Counted from the first letter of the stretch, positions 14,052 through 23,100 are shown. The stretch is DNA of 64,000 bases from CAZPNX01 sp964588285 (GCA_964588285.1 CAZPNX010000001.1:62001-126000), one strand, 5' to 3'. Notes: generated by a model from the letters alone, not told the origin. Translations and numbers: made by a program.

Positions 14052-15318
14052 CCGGCCAAAATCGCCCTCACTCCGTTTTGGGTCGGCTGACCGAAAAGAT
14101 CAGGAACGCCAAGCCCATATCCCTGACGACAGGCCAACGGTTCTTTTGGGCGTCACCGGCAGCATTGCCGCCTACAAGGCCCTAGACTTGGCCAGCCGCC
14201 TCAGGCAGCAGGGCATCAACGTGGTGGCGGCCATGACCGAGGCCGCCTGCCGCTTGGTGGGCCCGGCCTCGTTTGAGTCCATCACCCAAAACCCTGTGGC
14301 CCGGGATCTCTTTCCCTCGTCCCGTCCCCAAACCATAGAACACATCGCTTTGGCCGAGCTGGCCGATGTGGTGGCCGTGGTCCCGGCCACCGCCAATTTT
14401 TTGGCCAAGGCGGCCCACGGCCTGGCCGACGACCTTTTGACCGCGGTTGTCCTGGCCTCCAAAGCCCCGAAGTTGGCGGCCCCGGCCATGAACTCGGGCA
14501 TGTGGGATAATCCGGCGGTCCGGGAGAACCTGGAAAATCTGAAGTCAAAGGGGTGGTCTGTCATCGATCCCGAGGAGGGATTTCTGGCCTGCGGGGCCAA
14601 AGGCGCCGGCCGGCTGGCCGGGATCGAAAAGATCGAGCAGGCCGTCATGAAACTGTTGGGGCGCGGCCGGAGTCTGGCCGGAATACCGGTTCTCATCACC
14701 GCCGGCCGGACAGAAGAGCCCTGGGATGCGGTGCGTTTTCTCTCCAACCGTTCCTCTGGCCGCATGGGATTCGCCCTGGCCCGGGCCGCCCGAAACCAAG
14801 GAGCCGTGGTCACCTTGATAGCCGGTCCGGCCGACCTCCCGCCTCCGGCGGTTGATTTGTTGATCCGGGTGCGCACCGCCGCCGAGATGCAGCGAGCGGT
14901 GATGAGGGAGTTGCCCAAAGCAAAGGCGCTCATTATGGCGGCCGCAGTGGCCGATTACCGGCCGCGGTTTATCCGAAATAAAAAGATAAAACGATCCGAC
15001 AACAAGATCAGGCTGGAATTGACGCCCAATCCGGACATCGTGGCCGAGGCCGTGCAAAAGAAGAGAATAGGAACGGCCATCGTCGGTTTTGCTTTGGAGA
15101 CCGGCCACCTGAGAGCCAACGCCCTAAAAAAGCTAAGGGCCAAAAGGCTGGACATGATCGTGGCCAACAGCGCTTCGGCCTTGGGCAGCACCGTTAACCA
15201 GGGATGGCTTTTATTCTCCGACGGCCGTAGGGTACGTCTGCCCCAGACCGGAAAGGATGACTTCGCCCGGCTGATAGTGGATCAGTTGGCCATGTTGCTT
15301 AAGGAAGTCGATGGTTAG
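14044..15318 (+). CDS. coaBC: Bifunctional phosphopantothenoylcysteine decarboxylase/synthase
   Basis: CoaBC adds cysteine to phosphopantothenate (CoaB) and decarboxylates the product (CoaC, FMN) in coenzyme A synthesis. The start at ATG 14044 overlaps rpoZ. The CoaC half (about 30-210) has LLGVTGSIAAYKALDL, the PAMNSGMW active-site motif and the ACGAKGAGRLA flap. The CoaB half (about 215-424) has ITAGRTEEPWDAVRFLSNRS, AAAVADYRP and the NKKIKR lysine segment. A short charged extension of about 28 residues precedes the CoaC fold. Both halves look functional. Confidence 0.96.
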   Translation: MTDRPKSPSLRFGSADRKDQERQAHIPDDRPTVLLGVTGSIAAYKALDLASRLRQQGINVVAAMTEAACRLVGPASFESITQNPVARDLFPSSRPQTIEHIALAELADVVAVVPATANFLAKAAHGLADDLLTAVVLASKAPKLAAPAMNSGMWDNPAVRENLENLKSKGWSVIDPEEGFLACGAKGAGRLAGIEKIEQAVMKLLGRGRSLAGIPVLITAGRTEEPWDAVRFLSNRSSGRMGFALARAARNQGAVVTLIAGPADLPPPAVDLLIRVRTAAEMQRAVMRELPKAKALIMAAAVADYRPRFIRNKKIKRSDNKIRLELTPNPDIVAEAVQKKRIGTAIVGFALETGHLRANALKKLRAKRLDMIVANSASALGSTVNQGWLLFSDGRRVRLPQTGKDDFARLIVDQLAMLLKEVDG

Positions 15319-15967
15319 AATCGACATCAGACAGGAGGCGGCCCGCTACCTGGCCCAGCAAAGGGAATTGGGCGAAACCGAGTTTGACCTCAGGCTGACA
15401 CCGCTCCGAACGCTGCCAAACCTCGACCAATACCGCCTTGAGATTTCGTCCTGCCGGAAATGCCCGTTATGGAAGACCAGGACCAACTTTGTGTTTGGGG
15501 ATGGGGCGGCTGACGCCAAACTGGTGTTTGTGGGCGAGGCTCCGGGCCAAGACGAGGATCTGCAGGGTAAGCCGTTTGTGGGCGCCGCCGGCCAGCTTCT
15601 GACCAAGATCATCGAGGCTATCAACCTAAAACGATCTCAAGTTTACATCTGCAACATCCTAAAATGCCGGCCGCCGGGCAACCGCAATCCCCTACCCGAG
15701 GAGATCCGCCAGTGCGAGCCGCACCTGCGCACACAATTGGAGATCATCAAACCGAAAGTCATCTGCGCCCTGGGCACCTTCGCCTCCCAGACCCTGCTGC
15801 AGACCGCAGTTCCCATATCCAAGCTCCGGGGCCGGATCCACTATTACCGAAACATCAAGCTGGTGCCCACCTATCATCCGGCCGCTCTGCTGCGCAATCC
15901 GGGCTGGAAGCGCCCTACTTGGGAGGACGTCCAGCTGGTGAGAAAAATTTATGACGGAGAGGCCTGA
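15311..15967 (+). CDS. Family 4 uracil-DNA glycosylase (iron-sulfur)
   Basis: Family 4 UDGs excise uracil from DNA and carry a [4Fe-4S] cluster. Likely cluster ligands are Cys48, Cys51, Cys119 and Cys135, with the normal 16-residue spacing of the last pair. The uracil-pocket motif GEAPGQDED lies at 75-83 and the second catalytic segment is TYHPAALLRNP. At 218 residues it is complete, with a helical extension of about 40 residues before the first cysteine pair. Its ATG overlaps the coaBC stop, and its TGA shares a base with the dnaB ATG. The gene links repair to the replication helicase in one transcript. Confidence 0.93.
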   Translation: MVRIDIRQEAARYLAQQRELGETEFDLRLTPLRTLPNLDQYRLEISSCRKCPLWKTRTNFVFGDGAADAKLVFVGEAPGQDEDLQGKPFVGAAGQLLTKIIEAINLKRSQVYICNILKCRPPGNRNPLPEEIRQCEPHLRTQLEIIKPKVICALGTFASQTLLQTAVPISKLRGRIHYYRNIKLVPTYHPAALLRNPGWKRPTWEDVQLVRKIYDGEA

Positions 15968-17352
15968 TGCCTGACATCGCCCCCATAGTGGACCGGGTGC
16001 CGCCCCAGGCGGCCGAGGCCGAGATGGCGGTCCTGGGATCCATGCTTTTGTCCCAGGAGGCGGTGGGCCGGGCCATCGAGATCATCGGCGAGGAAGAAAG
16101 TTTCTATTCATCGGGCCACCGCAAGATCTACCGGGCCTGCATCAACCTTTACGAGAGGAACCAGGCGGTGGACCTGGTGACCGTGGCCGAGGAGCTGCGC
16201 CGCCTCAAATGGCTGGAAGACGCCGGAGGTTCGGTCTATCTCACCCGGCTGGCCGAGAGCGTGGCCACCTCGGCCAACATCGACTACTATGCCCGGATAG
16301 TGCTGGAGAAGGCGGTGCTCCGCCGCCTGATCGCCGCCGCCACCCAGATCGTTTCCTCCAGCTACGACGCTGCCGAAAACCCCGAGGAGCTTTTGGACCG
16401 GGCCGAGCAGATGATCTTCTCCATCAAGGAGCGAAGGCTGCGGCGGCAGCTGCTGCCTCTGAAGGCCTTTATCCACGACAGCTTCGAGCTGGTGGAGAAG
16501 CTCTACCGGGAAAAGAGGCACATCACCGGGGTGGAGACCGGATTCACCGACCTGGACCGGATGACCTCCGGACTGCAGCCCAGCGATCTGGTGATCATCG
16601 GGGCCAGGCCATCGGTGGGCAAGACCGCTTTTGCCCTGAACGTCGCCCAGCACGCCGCCATCGCCAATCAGGTGCCGGTGGCCATCTTCAGCCTGGAGAT
16701 GTCCAAGGAGCAGCTGGTGCTGCGGATGCTCTGCTCCGAGGCTCGGGTCTCCAGCCACAAGGTGCGCAGCGGCTACATCTCCCAGAGCGAATGGCCGGCC
16801 TTGGTCAGCGCCGCCGGCATCCTGCACAGCGCCCCCATGTTCGTCGACGACAGCGCCGCCCTGACCCCGCTGGAGATCAGGGCCAAGGCCCGCCGCCTCA
16901 AGGCCGAGGTGGACCTGGGACTGGTAATCGTCGATTACCTCCAGCTGATGCGGGCCTCGGGCCGCTCCGAAAACCGCCAGCAGGAAATCTCGGAGATCTC
17001 CCGCAGCCTCAAGGCCCTGGCCAAGGAGCTCAATGTGCCGGTGATCGCCCTCTCCCAGCTGTCGCGTATCTCGGTGCAGCGGGGGCAGGATTCCCGGCCG
17101 ATACTCTCAGACCTGCGGGAGTCCGGGGCCATCGAGCAGGACGCCGACGTCGTGCTCTTTCTCCACCGCGATCTGGGTGCCCACAAGGGCCAGGACGGGT
17201 CGGCCCAAAGCCAGTCATTGTTGGATACCGAGACCGCCGAGCTGATTGTGGCCAAGCAGCGCAACGGCCCGGTGGGCAAATTCAATCTGGTATTCTTCAA
17301 GGACTACACCCGATTTGAGAATCTGGAGACCAGGGCCGAGCCCGAGCCGTAA
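15967..17352 (+). CDS. dnaB: Replicative DNA helicase
   Basis: DnaB is the hexameric fork helicase. The 461-residue protein begins with the N-terminal DnaG-interaction domain (PPQAAEAEMAVLGSMLLS). It then has the RecA-type motor with Walker A near residue 212-220 (GARPSVGKTAF), Walker B (LGLVIVDYLQLM), the SQLSR motif and the LRESGAIEQDADVVLFLHR segment with the arginine finger. Length and motifs are normal and no intein is present. The start ATG is shared with the preceding stop (TGATG). About 66 bases without a gene separate it from mlaE. Confidence 0.98.
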   Translation: MPDIAPIVDRVPPQAAEAEMAVLGSMLLSQEAVGRAIEIIGEEESFYSSGHRKIYRACINLYERNQAVDLVTVAEELRRLKWLEDAGGSVYLTRLAESVATSANIDYYARIVLEKAVLRRLIAAATQIVSSSYDAAENPEELLDRAEQMIFSIKERRLRRQLLPLKAFIHDSFELVEKLYREKRHITGVETGFTDLDRMTSGLQPSDLVIIGARPSVGKTAFALNVAQHAAIANQVPVAIFSLEMSKEQLVLRMLCSEARVSSHKVRSGYISQSEWPALVSAAGILHSAPMFVDDSAALTPLEIRAKARRLKAEVDLGLVIVDYLQLMRASGRSENRQQEISEISRSLKALAKELNVPVIALSQLSRISVQRGQDSRPILSDLRESGAIEQDADVVLFLHRDLGAHKGQDGSAQSQSLLDTETAELIVAKQRNGPVGKFNLVFFKDYTRFENLETRAEPEP

Positions 17353-17418
17353 TTTCTTTTTACGTTGGGGCGCAGCGAAAAACCATGATGCCCCGGCGTC
17401 GCCTCCGCCTGATGCCCA

Positions 17419-18303
17419 ATGGCCGTCTCCCAATATTTTAACAGGGTTGGCAGAGTGGCTTTTTTCGCCGATGGCGACAATAAACTCAGCATCTCCGCGG
17501 TGAGTAAGGAAAGCAAGCTGAGAAACAAAGAAACTTCGCATCCGGTTGCCCTGGGCCGGGCCGTCATTACTGGATTTCAGCAATGGGGTTCGGCCTTCAT
17601 TCTATTGAGCAGGATCGTCCTGTCGCTGCGGTTCTTCTTCCGCCAGTTCGACCAGGCGGTTATGCAGATGATGGCCATGGGCGTCCACTCCCTGCCGGTG
17701 GTGGTTTTTTCGGCCGTGTTCACCGGGATGGTGGCCGCGGTCCAGGCCGCCTACCAAATGCAGGGCCTGGTGCCGCCCATCTGGCTGGGCACCGGCATCT
17801 GCCGGGCGGTGCTTATCGAACTGGGCCCGGTGCTGACCGCCTTGGTAGTGGCCGGACGGGTGGGCTCGGGCATCGCCGCCGAACTGGGGACCATGAAGGT
17901 CACCGAGCAGATAGACGCCCTGGAGACCATGGCCATCGATCCGGTGGAGCACCTGGTGATGCCGCGCTTCGTGGCTGGGGCGGTGATGTCGCCGGTGCTG
18001 ACCGTCTTCGCCAACTTAATTGCCCTAATAGGCGGCTGGCTGGTGGCGGTGCTGTCGGTGGGCATCACCACCCAGGTCTACCTCGACGGGCTGCGCTTCC
18101 ACTTCCACACCCGGGACCTGATGGGCGGCATCGTCAAGTCGGTCTTCTTCGGCATCATCATCGCCACCTCGGGCTGCTTCCACGGGTTTGCCGCCGAAGG
18201 CGGGGCGGCCGGGGTGGGGCGGGCGGCCACCAAGGCGGTGGTGGCGGCGGCGGTGATGATACTGATATTCGACTACATCGTCTCGGCCTGGATATTCAGA
18301 TAA
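17419..18303 (+). CDS. mlaE: MlaE-family lipid ABC transporter permease
   Basis: MlaE proteins are the inner-membrane permease of phospholipid or sterol-like transport systems that maintain outer-membrane asymmetry. The 294-residue frame has five to six hydrophobic segments. It contains the conserved family core: a TGMVAAVQAAYQM segment, IELGPVLTALVVAGRVGSGIAAELGTM, TEQIDALETMAIDPVEHLVMPR and the GCFHGFAAEGGAAGVG loop. An N-terminal stretch of about 55 residues is polar and may be a remnant STAS-like extension, or an over-long start. mlaF follows after one gene, but no mlaD (MCE) gene is adjacent. Confidence 0.92.
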   Translation: MAVSQYFNRVGRVAFFADGDNKLSISAVSKESKLRNKETSHPVALGRAVITGFQQWGSAFILLSRIVLSLRFFFRQFDQAVMQMMAMGVHSLPVVVFSAVFTGMVAAVQAAYQMQGLVPPIWLGTGICRAVLIELGPVLTALVVAGRVGSGIAAELGTMKVTEQIDALETMAIDPVEHLVMPRFVAGAVMSPVLTVFANLIALIGGWLVAVLSVGITTQVYLDGLRFHFHTRDLMGGIVKSVFFGIIIATSGCFHGFAAEGGAAGVGRAATKAVVAAAVMILIFDYIVSAWIFR

Positions 18304-18324
18304 TGCATTTTGGAATTCTTAGCT

Positions 18325-18942
18325 ATGGATAAGTTCGCCCTCTCCGCAGGACTAATAGGCGCGGTCGTTTTCCTGCTGGGCATGGCGCTGCTGGTCTTCG
18401 CCGTGGTTCGGACCTGGAAGAGGAAGATGAGGCTTAACGGACTGATGTTTTCGATATTCATGTTTCTCCTTTTCACGGCTCTCGGCGCCGCCTGCGCCTT
18501 CCTTTCCATGTTCGTCCAGACCTTCCACCGGCTGACCTACGAGAAGCCGGTGGGGGTGGTCACCGCTGCGGGAGCCGAGGGTGTCATCGACATTCGCTTC
18601 GAGGATGCGGCCACGGGCAAACGCCACGTCTTCGAGCTGGCCGGAGACCAGTGGATGGCTGAGGGCTATATCCTAAGGTGGAAGCCGTTTTTGCGGTTTC
18701 TGGGGGCCGGCATCTATTACAAGCTCACCCGGTTCTCCGGCCGCTGGGAAAGTCCGGACAGCACCCGGATAACCAACTACCGAGTGGCCGAGGAGCCAGG
18801 ATACTGGAAATTCCTCATGAAACGGGCCAAGACGTTTCCCTTAGTGGATGCGGTCTACGGCATCGGCGTCTTCCAATACCCGGCCGGAAAGCCGTTCGAC
18901 CTCTACATTAACGATACCGGCTTCATCGTCAAACAGCGATGA
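18325..18942 (+). CDS. Small membrane protein between mlaE and mlaF, uncharacterised family
   Basis: ATG 18325 (MDKFALSAG) is preferred over a TTG five codons earlier. The protein of about 205 residues has two membrane helices (about 5-30 and 40-65) and then a soluble, probably periplasmic, domain. Segments such as FELAGDQWMAEGYILRWKP, LGAGIYYKLTRFSGRW and PLVDAVYGIGVFQYPAG are distinctive. They resemble, from memory, a family annotated as hypothetical or 'multidrug transporter' in Gammaproteobacteria; that is recognition, not proof. It sits inside an Mla operon, and its stop overlaps mlaF (ATGA), so a role as an accessory subunit is plausible. Confidence 0.65.
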   Translation: MDKFALSAGLIGAVVFLLGMALLVFAVVRTWKRKMRLNGLMFSIFMFLLFTALGAACAFLSMFVQTFHRLTYEKPVGVVTAAGAEGVIDIRFEDAATGKRHVFELAGDQWMAEGYILRWKPFLRFLGAGIYYKLTRFSGRWESPDSTRITNYRVAEEPGYWKFLMKRAKTFPLVDAVYGIGVFQYPAGKPFDLYINDTGFIVKQR

Positions 18943-19667
18943 TCGAGATTTCGGGCCTGCAAAAGTCCTTCAACGGAAAGCAGGTGCTGGACGGGGTGGA
19001 CCTGGAGATAAAAGCCGGCGAGACCATGGTCATCATCGGTGCCTCGGGGTGCGGCAAGAGCGTCCTGTTGCGGCACATCATCGGTCTGTTGCGGCCCGAC
19101 CGGGGAGCGGTGAGAGTGGACGGGGTAGACATCACCCGGATCCGCAAGGAGGAGCTGTACGCCCTTCGCCGGCGCTTCGGCATGCTTTTTCAGGGCTCGG
19201 CCCTGTTCGACTCGCTGACGGTGGAGGACAATGTGTCCCTGGGCCTCCGCCAGCACACCAGGCTCTCCAAGGAGGAGATCAGGGCCAGGGTGGATGACAA
19301 GCTGGGGATGGTGGGCATGGCCGGCACCGGCCACCTGATGCCGGCCGAGCTTTCGGGGGGAATGCGAAAAAGGGTGGGGCTGGCCCGGGCTCTGGCCATG
19401 GATCCCCAGTACGTGCTCTATGACGAGCCGACCACCGGATTGGATCCGATAACCGCCGACCGCATCAACGACCTGATGGCCGACCTACAGAAAAAGCTGG
19501 GCCTCACCTCGGTGGTGGTCACCCACGACATGGTCAGCGCCGCCCGGGTGGCCGACCGCATGGCCATGCTGCATCAGGGCCGGATCATTTTCTGCGGGAC
19601 GCCGGAACAGATAAAGAAATCCCCGGACGAACGCATCCAGCGGTTCATTCGGGGCGAAGCGGATTAG
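18939..19667 (+). CDS. mlaF: MlaF-family ABC transporter ATP-binding protein
   Basis: MlaF powers the Mla lipid transporter. The 242-residue protein has Walker A (GASGCGKSVLL), a Q-loop (MLFQGSALFDSLTVEDNV) typical of MlaF/Ttg2A, the LSGGMRKRVGLARAL signature, Walker B plus catalytic Glu (VLYDEPTTGLDP) and the switch His (VVTHDM). The start overlaps the preceding stop through ATGA. No mlaD, mlaC or mlaB gene follows; the next gene is on the opposite strand beyond an inverted repeat. Confidence 0.94.
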   Translation: MIEISGLQKSFNGKQVLDGVDLEIKAGETMVIIGASGCGKSVLLRHIIGLLRPDRGAVRVDGVDITRIRKEELYALRRRFGMLFQGSALFDSLTVEDNVSLGLRQHTRLSKEEIRARVDDKLGMVGMAGTGHLMPAELSGGMRKRVGLARALAMDPQYVLYDEPTTGLDPITADRINDLMADLQKKLGLTSVVVTHDMVSAARVADRMAMLHQGRIIFCGTPEQIKKSPDERIQRFIRGEAD

Positions 19668-19688
19668 ATGAGCGGTCTGGACCAATTA

Positions 19689-19753
19689 TTAGGAAACCAG
19701 GAAGGCAGGAACTAATTTTGGGAGAAGGGATTCATGGTTCCCTGGCTTCCTTA
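19689..19753. repeat. Imperfect inverted repeat between convergent genes (AGGAAGCCAGGAA type)
   Basis: TTAGGAAACCAGGAA (from 19689) is mirrored by TTCCCTGGCTTCCTTA (ending at 19753). A related TTAGGAAGCCAGGAA occurs at 39257. The site lies between the ends of mlaF and the dipeptidase gene and may act as a bidirectional terminator as well as a dispersed repeat. Confidence 0.5.
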
Positions 19754-19766
19754 GGGGCAAGAGGGG

Positions 19767-20714
19767 TCACCAGCCGAGCAGGCGCAGAAAATTGCCTCCG
19801 GCTACGGCCTTCAGCTCCGCGGCCGTAAAGCCCCTGTTTCTCAACTTTAGCAGCAGGGCGGGGAAGCGATGCGGACCCTCTAGCCCTTGGGGCAGCTTGC
19901 TGACGCCGTCGAAATCGGAGCCCATGGCCAGACAGCTTGCCCCGGCCAGCTCCCTGACATAGGCGAAATGCTCGGCCACCCGCTCCAGGCCGCAACGCCC
20001 GTCTCGCTGCCCTAGAAAGCCGGGATAGAAATTGATTCCCAACAGGCCGCCCGAAGCCGCCAGAGCCTTAATCTGCTGGTCGTTGAGATTGCGGAAATGA
20101 GGCTGGAGAAACCCGGCGCAGGAATGGGAGACCACAACCGGCTTCCTGGACAGACTGATAACGTCCCAGAAGGTCTTTCCCGAGGCGTGCGAAAGGTCCA
20201 GAATAATCCCCAGCCGGTTGGCTTCGTCTACCAGCTCCCGGCCCAGCGCCGTCAGACCAGAATCCCGACCGCTTTTGGCCGCCCGCCAGGCCGAACAGGC
20301 GAAAAGGTTGGAGTTGTTCCAGGTGACGGTCAGCATCCGGACGCCCAGTTTTCGGAGGGCCTCCAGTTGTCGCAGGTCGTGGTCCAAGCCGTGTCCGCCC
20401 TCGATGCCCAGCATGGCTCCGATTTTACCCGACCGGCGGCACCGGAGCCAGGAGCTCCTTTCGGTCACTAATTGCACATGCGGCTGAAGGCGGCGCACCT
20501 CCCTGATGGTCGCTTCAGCCAAGCAACGAGCGCGTTCCAGCGCTTTGTCGCGGCGGAAAACCGGGCTTATCCAACAGGCGAAAACCTGAAGGCCGACGCC
20601 GCCCTGGCGTAAGCGCTCCAAGGTGACATGGCCCTTTCCCTGGTCCAACCTCTGGCCCTTGAGCAGTCTGATGGCGGTATCGCAGTGAAGGTCTGCTATC
20701 ATTGGTAAAGACAT
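19767..20714 (-). CDS. Membrane-dipeptidase-family (M19) zinc dipeptidase
   Basis: Family M19 enzymes hydrolyse dipeptides, including D-residue and dehydro forms, with a binuclear zinc site. Visible ligands and motifs are DLHCDT (N terminus), the bridging Glu in MLGIEGGHGL, LDLSHAS, VVSHSCAG and the MGSDFDG aspartate. The 315-residue length is normal, and no signal peptide is seen, so a cytoplasmic location is likely. GGAGA lies before the ATG at 20714. It is transcribed divergently from the solute-binding/TonB fusion gene, so a functional link through peptide uptake is possible but unproven. Confidence 0.92.
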   Translation of the reverse strand: MSLPMIADLHCDTAIRLLKGQRLDQGKGHVTLERLRQGGVGLQVFACWISPVFRRDKALERARCLAEATIREVRRLQPHVQLVTERSSWLRCRRSGKIGAMLGIEGGHGLDHDLRQLEALRKLGVRMLTVTWNNSNLFACSAWRAAKSGRDSGLTALGRELVDEANRLGIILDLSHASGKTFWDVISLSRKPVVVSHSCAGFLQPHFRNLNDQQIKALAASGGLLGINFYPGFLGQRDGRCGLERVAEHFAYVRELAGASCLAMGSDFDGVSKLPQGLEGPHRFPALLLKLRNRGFTAAELKAVAGGNFLRLLGW

Positions 20715-20835
20715 GCGAACTCTCCAATAAAGTGGAATACTATTGCCGCCAGGAAGGTATATTTAAGGCCAGGGACGGCGCCGAGCCGGCATCATCAGTA
20801 TACTATATTCCATGACCAGTGGCAAGAAATTTTCC

Positions 20836-20864
20836 TTGACAAATTAACCGGCTTGGTATATCTT
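20836..20864 (+). promoter_or_regulatory. Probable promoter for the solute-binding/TonB fusion gene
   Basis: TTGACA (20836-20841) is followed after 17 bases by TATCTT (20859-20864); TATATC at 20857 with 15-base spacing is an alternative -10. The transcript would have a leader of about 40 bases containing the AGGAG site before ATG 20911. Confidence 0.65.
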
Positions 20865-20910
20865 TAGGTGGGACAGTAGTTTAATCGCTTATAATATCGA
20901 GGAGCCGACC

Positions 20911-23064
20911 ATGAGAAAAATAGTTGCAGGCTGGATGCTGCCGACTTTGGCCGCCCTGGTTTTGATGACCGGCTGCAGCAAGCAGGAAAAGTACCAAGCG
21001 GGCGAAACCGGCGGCACCCTGACGGTGGGTTTGCTGGTCCAGAACGAGCCGGCCTGGCTGAACCCGTTGCTTCTTTCCTACACCGCATCCACCGATATCC
21101 AGGACAAGCTTTTCCTCAGGCTGCACCGTTTCGACAAGGCCATGAACATCGTTCCCGAGTTGGCACGGTCTTGGAAGTTTTCCGAGGATTTTAAAGAGCT
21201 GACCTATCAGCTGAGGCGGGACGTCAAGTGGAGCGACGGCCGTCCGGTAACCGCCGAGGATGTAGTCTATACCTACCGGCTGATGGTCGATCCCAAGATC
21301 AGATACGCCCGGGCCGGCCAGCTGCAGTTTGTAGAATCGGTCGAGGCGGTGGGACCTTACGCCGTCAAGTTCACATTTAACCGGGTATATTCTGACGAGC
21401 TGTTCGACACCGGCATTTTCGTCCTGCCCAAGCATGCCCTGTCGGAGGTTTCCGACCTGCGCTCCGGCCGATTTGACGCCGCCCCGGTGACCGACGGACC
21501 GTTTATTTTGGATCAATGGAACCGCGGCACTTCTCTAAGCTTGGTACCCAATAAAGCCTTCTATAAGGGGCGTCCGGCGCTGGACCGCATCGAATTCAAA
21601 TTTTTCGCCGATGGCGCCTCGCTGCTGGCCGCCGTCCAAAGCGGCCAGATCGACGTCACCAGCGACCTGCCGCCCTCCGAGATAGGCAAGCTTTCCGGCG
21701 ATGCTAGCCTTAAGATCATAGATTATCCCGGCTGGACCTACACCTATCTGGGCTGGAACCTTAAGAATCCGATGTTTGCCGAAGCCGAAATGCGGCGGGC
21801 CTTTGCTATGGCCATCAACAGCTCCGAGATGATCCAGCAGGTGCTTCACTCCAAAGGCAAGCAGGCGGCCGGACCCCTGCTGCCAACCTCCTGGGCATAC
21901 GACGAACAGCAGAAACCGCTGCCCTACGATCCCGGCAAGCTTAAGGAGGCTTTGGCCCCGCTCGGCTGGAGGGAGAAAAACCGCGACGGTTATCTTTATA
22001 AACAGAATCAACGGCAGCCGCTGGAGATCACCATTGTGTTGGCCCAGGGTCAGCCGGTTCAGGAGGCGGCCGCCGCCCTCATCCAGAAACAGATGAAGGA
22101 ATTAGGGATCAAGGTCAACCTATCGGCAGTGGACGCGGTGACCTTCATCCAGAGGGTGAAGGAGGGCCGCTACGACGCCATGATGTTCTCCTGGAAGAAC
22201 GATTACAAAGTCGATCCCACCGCCGTCTGGCACTCCAAGCCGGAGAAAGGGCGCTTCAACCTCCAGGGCTATTCCAACCCCGAGATCGACGATCTCATCG
22301 ACCAGGGATTGGCCACCCTAAGCCGGCGCAAGGCCAAGGAGCTTTGGGTCAAGTTCCAACGCATTATCTCCGAGGAGCAGCCCACCACCTACTTGTTCGT
22401 ACCCGACGTGGTGACCGTGGCCTATAAGGGATTCCGGGGTCCGGGCAGCGACGAGCGTGGGCCGCTGGCCTCGATGGACGAGTGGTGGATCCCGTCGTCT
22501 GAACGACGCGGCACCGCCTTGGCCTCGGCCTCAACCGCCACAACGCCGACCGCCACGCCGACTCCCACCACCGCCGTTCCCACACCGGCCACCGCCGCTC
22601 CGACTGCGGCCACGCCGGCTCCGGCTCAGCCGGCATCCACCCAGCCCCGGCCGACACCCGCGGTCGCTCCAGCCCCCGCGCCGGCAAACCCCCAGGACAT
22701 CCTGGCGGCAGCCGCAGCTCCGGCAACCCCTCCGCCGGCAGCGGCCACCTCGACTCCGGCTCCGGAGCCTAGCCCTGAACCGGCCGTCGAATCCGGAATA
22801 CCTCCCACCGAGCCCGAGGTGGTCAAGGCGGTGATGCCGGCCTATCCCGAGGTGGCCCGCAAGGCCGGGATCACCGGACGAGTTTTCGTCCGGGTGGTGG
22901 TGGCGGCGGACGGCAGCATCAAGAGTGCCGATGTGGTCAGGGGTATTGGGGGAGGATGCGACGAGGCCGCGCTGGAAGCCGCCAAGAAGATGACCTTCCG
23001 GCCTGGAACAGTGGACGGCAAGCCGGCCGAGCGGCCGATTACCATTCCCTTTACCTTCAAATAG
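20911..23064 (+). CDS. Lipoprotein fusing an oligopeptide-type solute-binding domain to a TonB C-terminal domain
   Basis: This 717-residue protein has three parts. Residues 1-23 form a lipoprotein signal ending in LMTGC. Residues about 35-530 form a family 5 (DppA/OppA-type) solute-binding domain, shown by PELARSWKFSEDFKELTYQLR, VKWSDGRPVTAEDVVYTYRLM, MRRAFAMAIN and a YSNPEIDDLIDQG tail. After a linker of about 100 residues, almost all Ala/Pro/Thr (about 535-630), residues about 633-717 form a complete TonB/TolA-like C-terminal domain (MPAYPEVARKAGITGRVFV, DEAALEAAKKMTFRP, ITIPFTF). No permease or ATPase gene is nearby. Both domains are well formed, and the frame is continuous across a homogeneous linker, so an assembly artefact is unlikely. 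How a lipid-anchored binding protein would use a TonB end is not known to me. Confidence 0.88.
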   Translation: MRKIVAGWMLPTLAALVLMTGCSKQEKYQAGETGGTLTVGLLVQNEPAWLNPLLLSYTASTDIQDKLFLRLHRFDKAMNIVPELARSWKFSEDFKELTYQLRRDVKWSDGRPVTAEDVVYTYRLMVDPKIRYARAGQLQFVESVEAVGPYAVKFTFNRVYSDELFDTGIFVLPKHALSEVSDLRSGRFDAAPVTDGPFILDQWNRGTSLSLVPNKAFYKGRPALDRIEFKFFADGASLLAAVQSGQIDVTSDLPPSEIGKLSGDASLKIIDYPGWTYTYLGWNLKNPMFAEAEMRRAFAMAINSSEMIQQVLHSKGKQAAGPLLPTSWAYDEQQKPLPYDPGKLKEALAPLGWREKNRDGYLYKQNQRQPLEITIVLAQGQPVQEAAAALIQKQMKELGIKVNLSAVDAVTFIQRVKEGRYDAMMFSWKNDYKVDPTAVWHSKPEKGRFNLQGYSNPEIDDLIDQGLATLSRRKAKELWVKFQRIISEEQPTTYLFVPDVVTVAYKGFRGPGSDERGPLASMDEWWIPSSERRGTALASASTATTPTATPTPTTAVPTPATAAPTAATPAPAQPASTQPRPTPAVAPAPAPANPQDILAAAAAPATPPPAAATSTPAPEPSPEPAVESGIPPTEPEVVKAVMPAYPEVARKAGITGRVFVRVVVAADGSIKSADVVRGIGGGCDEAALEAAKKMTFRPGTVDGKPAERPITIPFTFK

Positions 23065-23100
23065 CAGCCCGATATTTTGCGGATGCCAGGGATAAAAATC

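Noticed and set aside
22513..22806. Assembly join between a binding protein and a TonB gene
   Set aside because: The frame is continuous over a compositionally uniform Ala/Pro/Thr linker with no repeat or base-composition break, so a real fusion is more likely.
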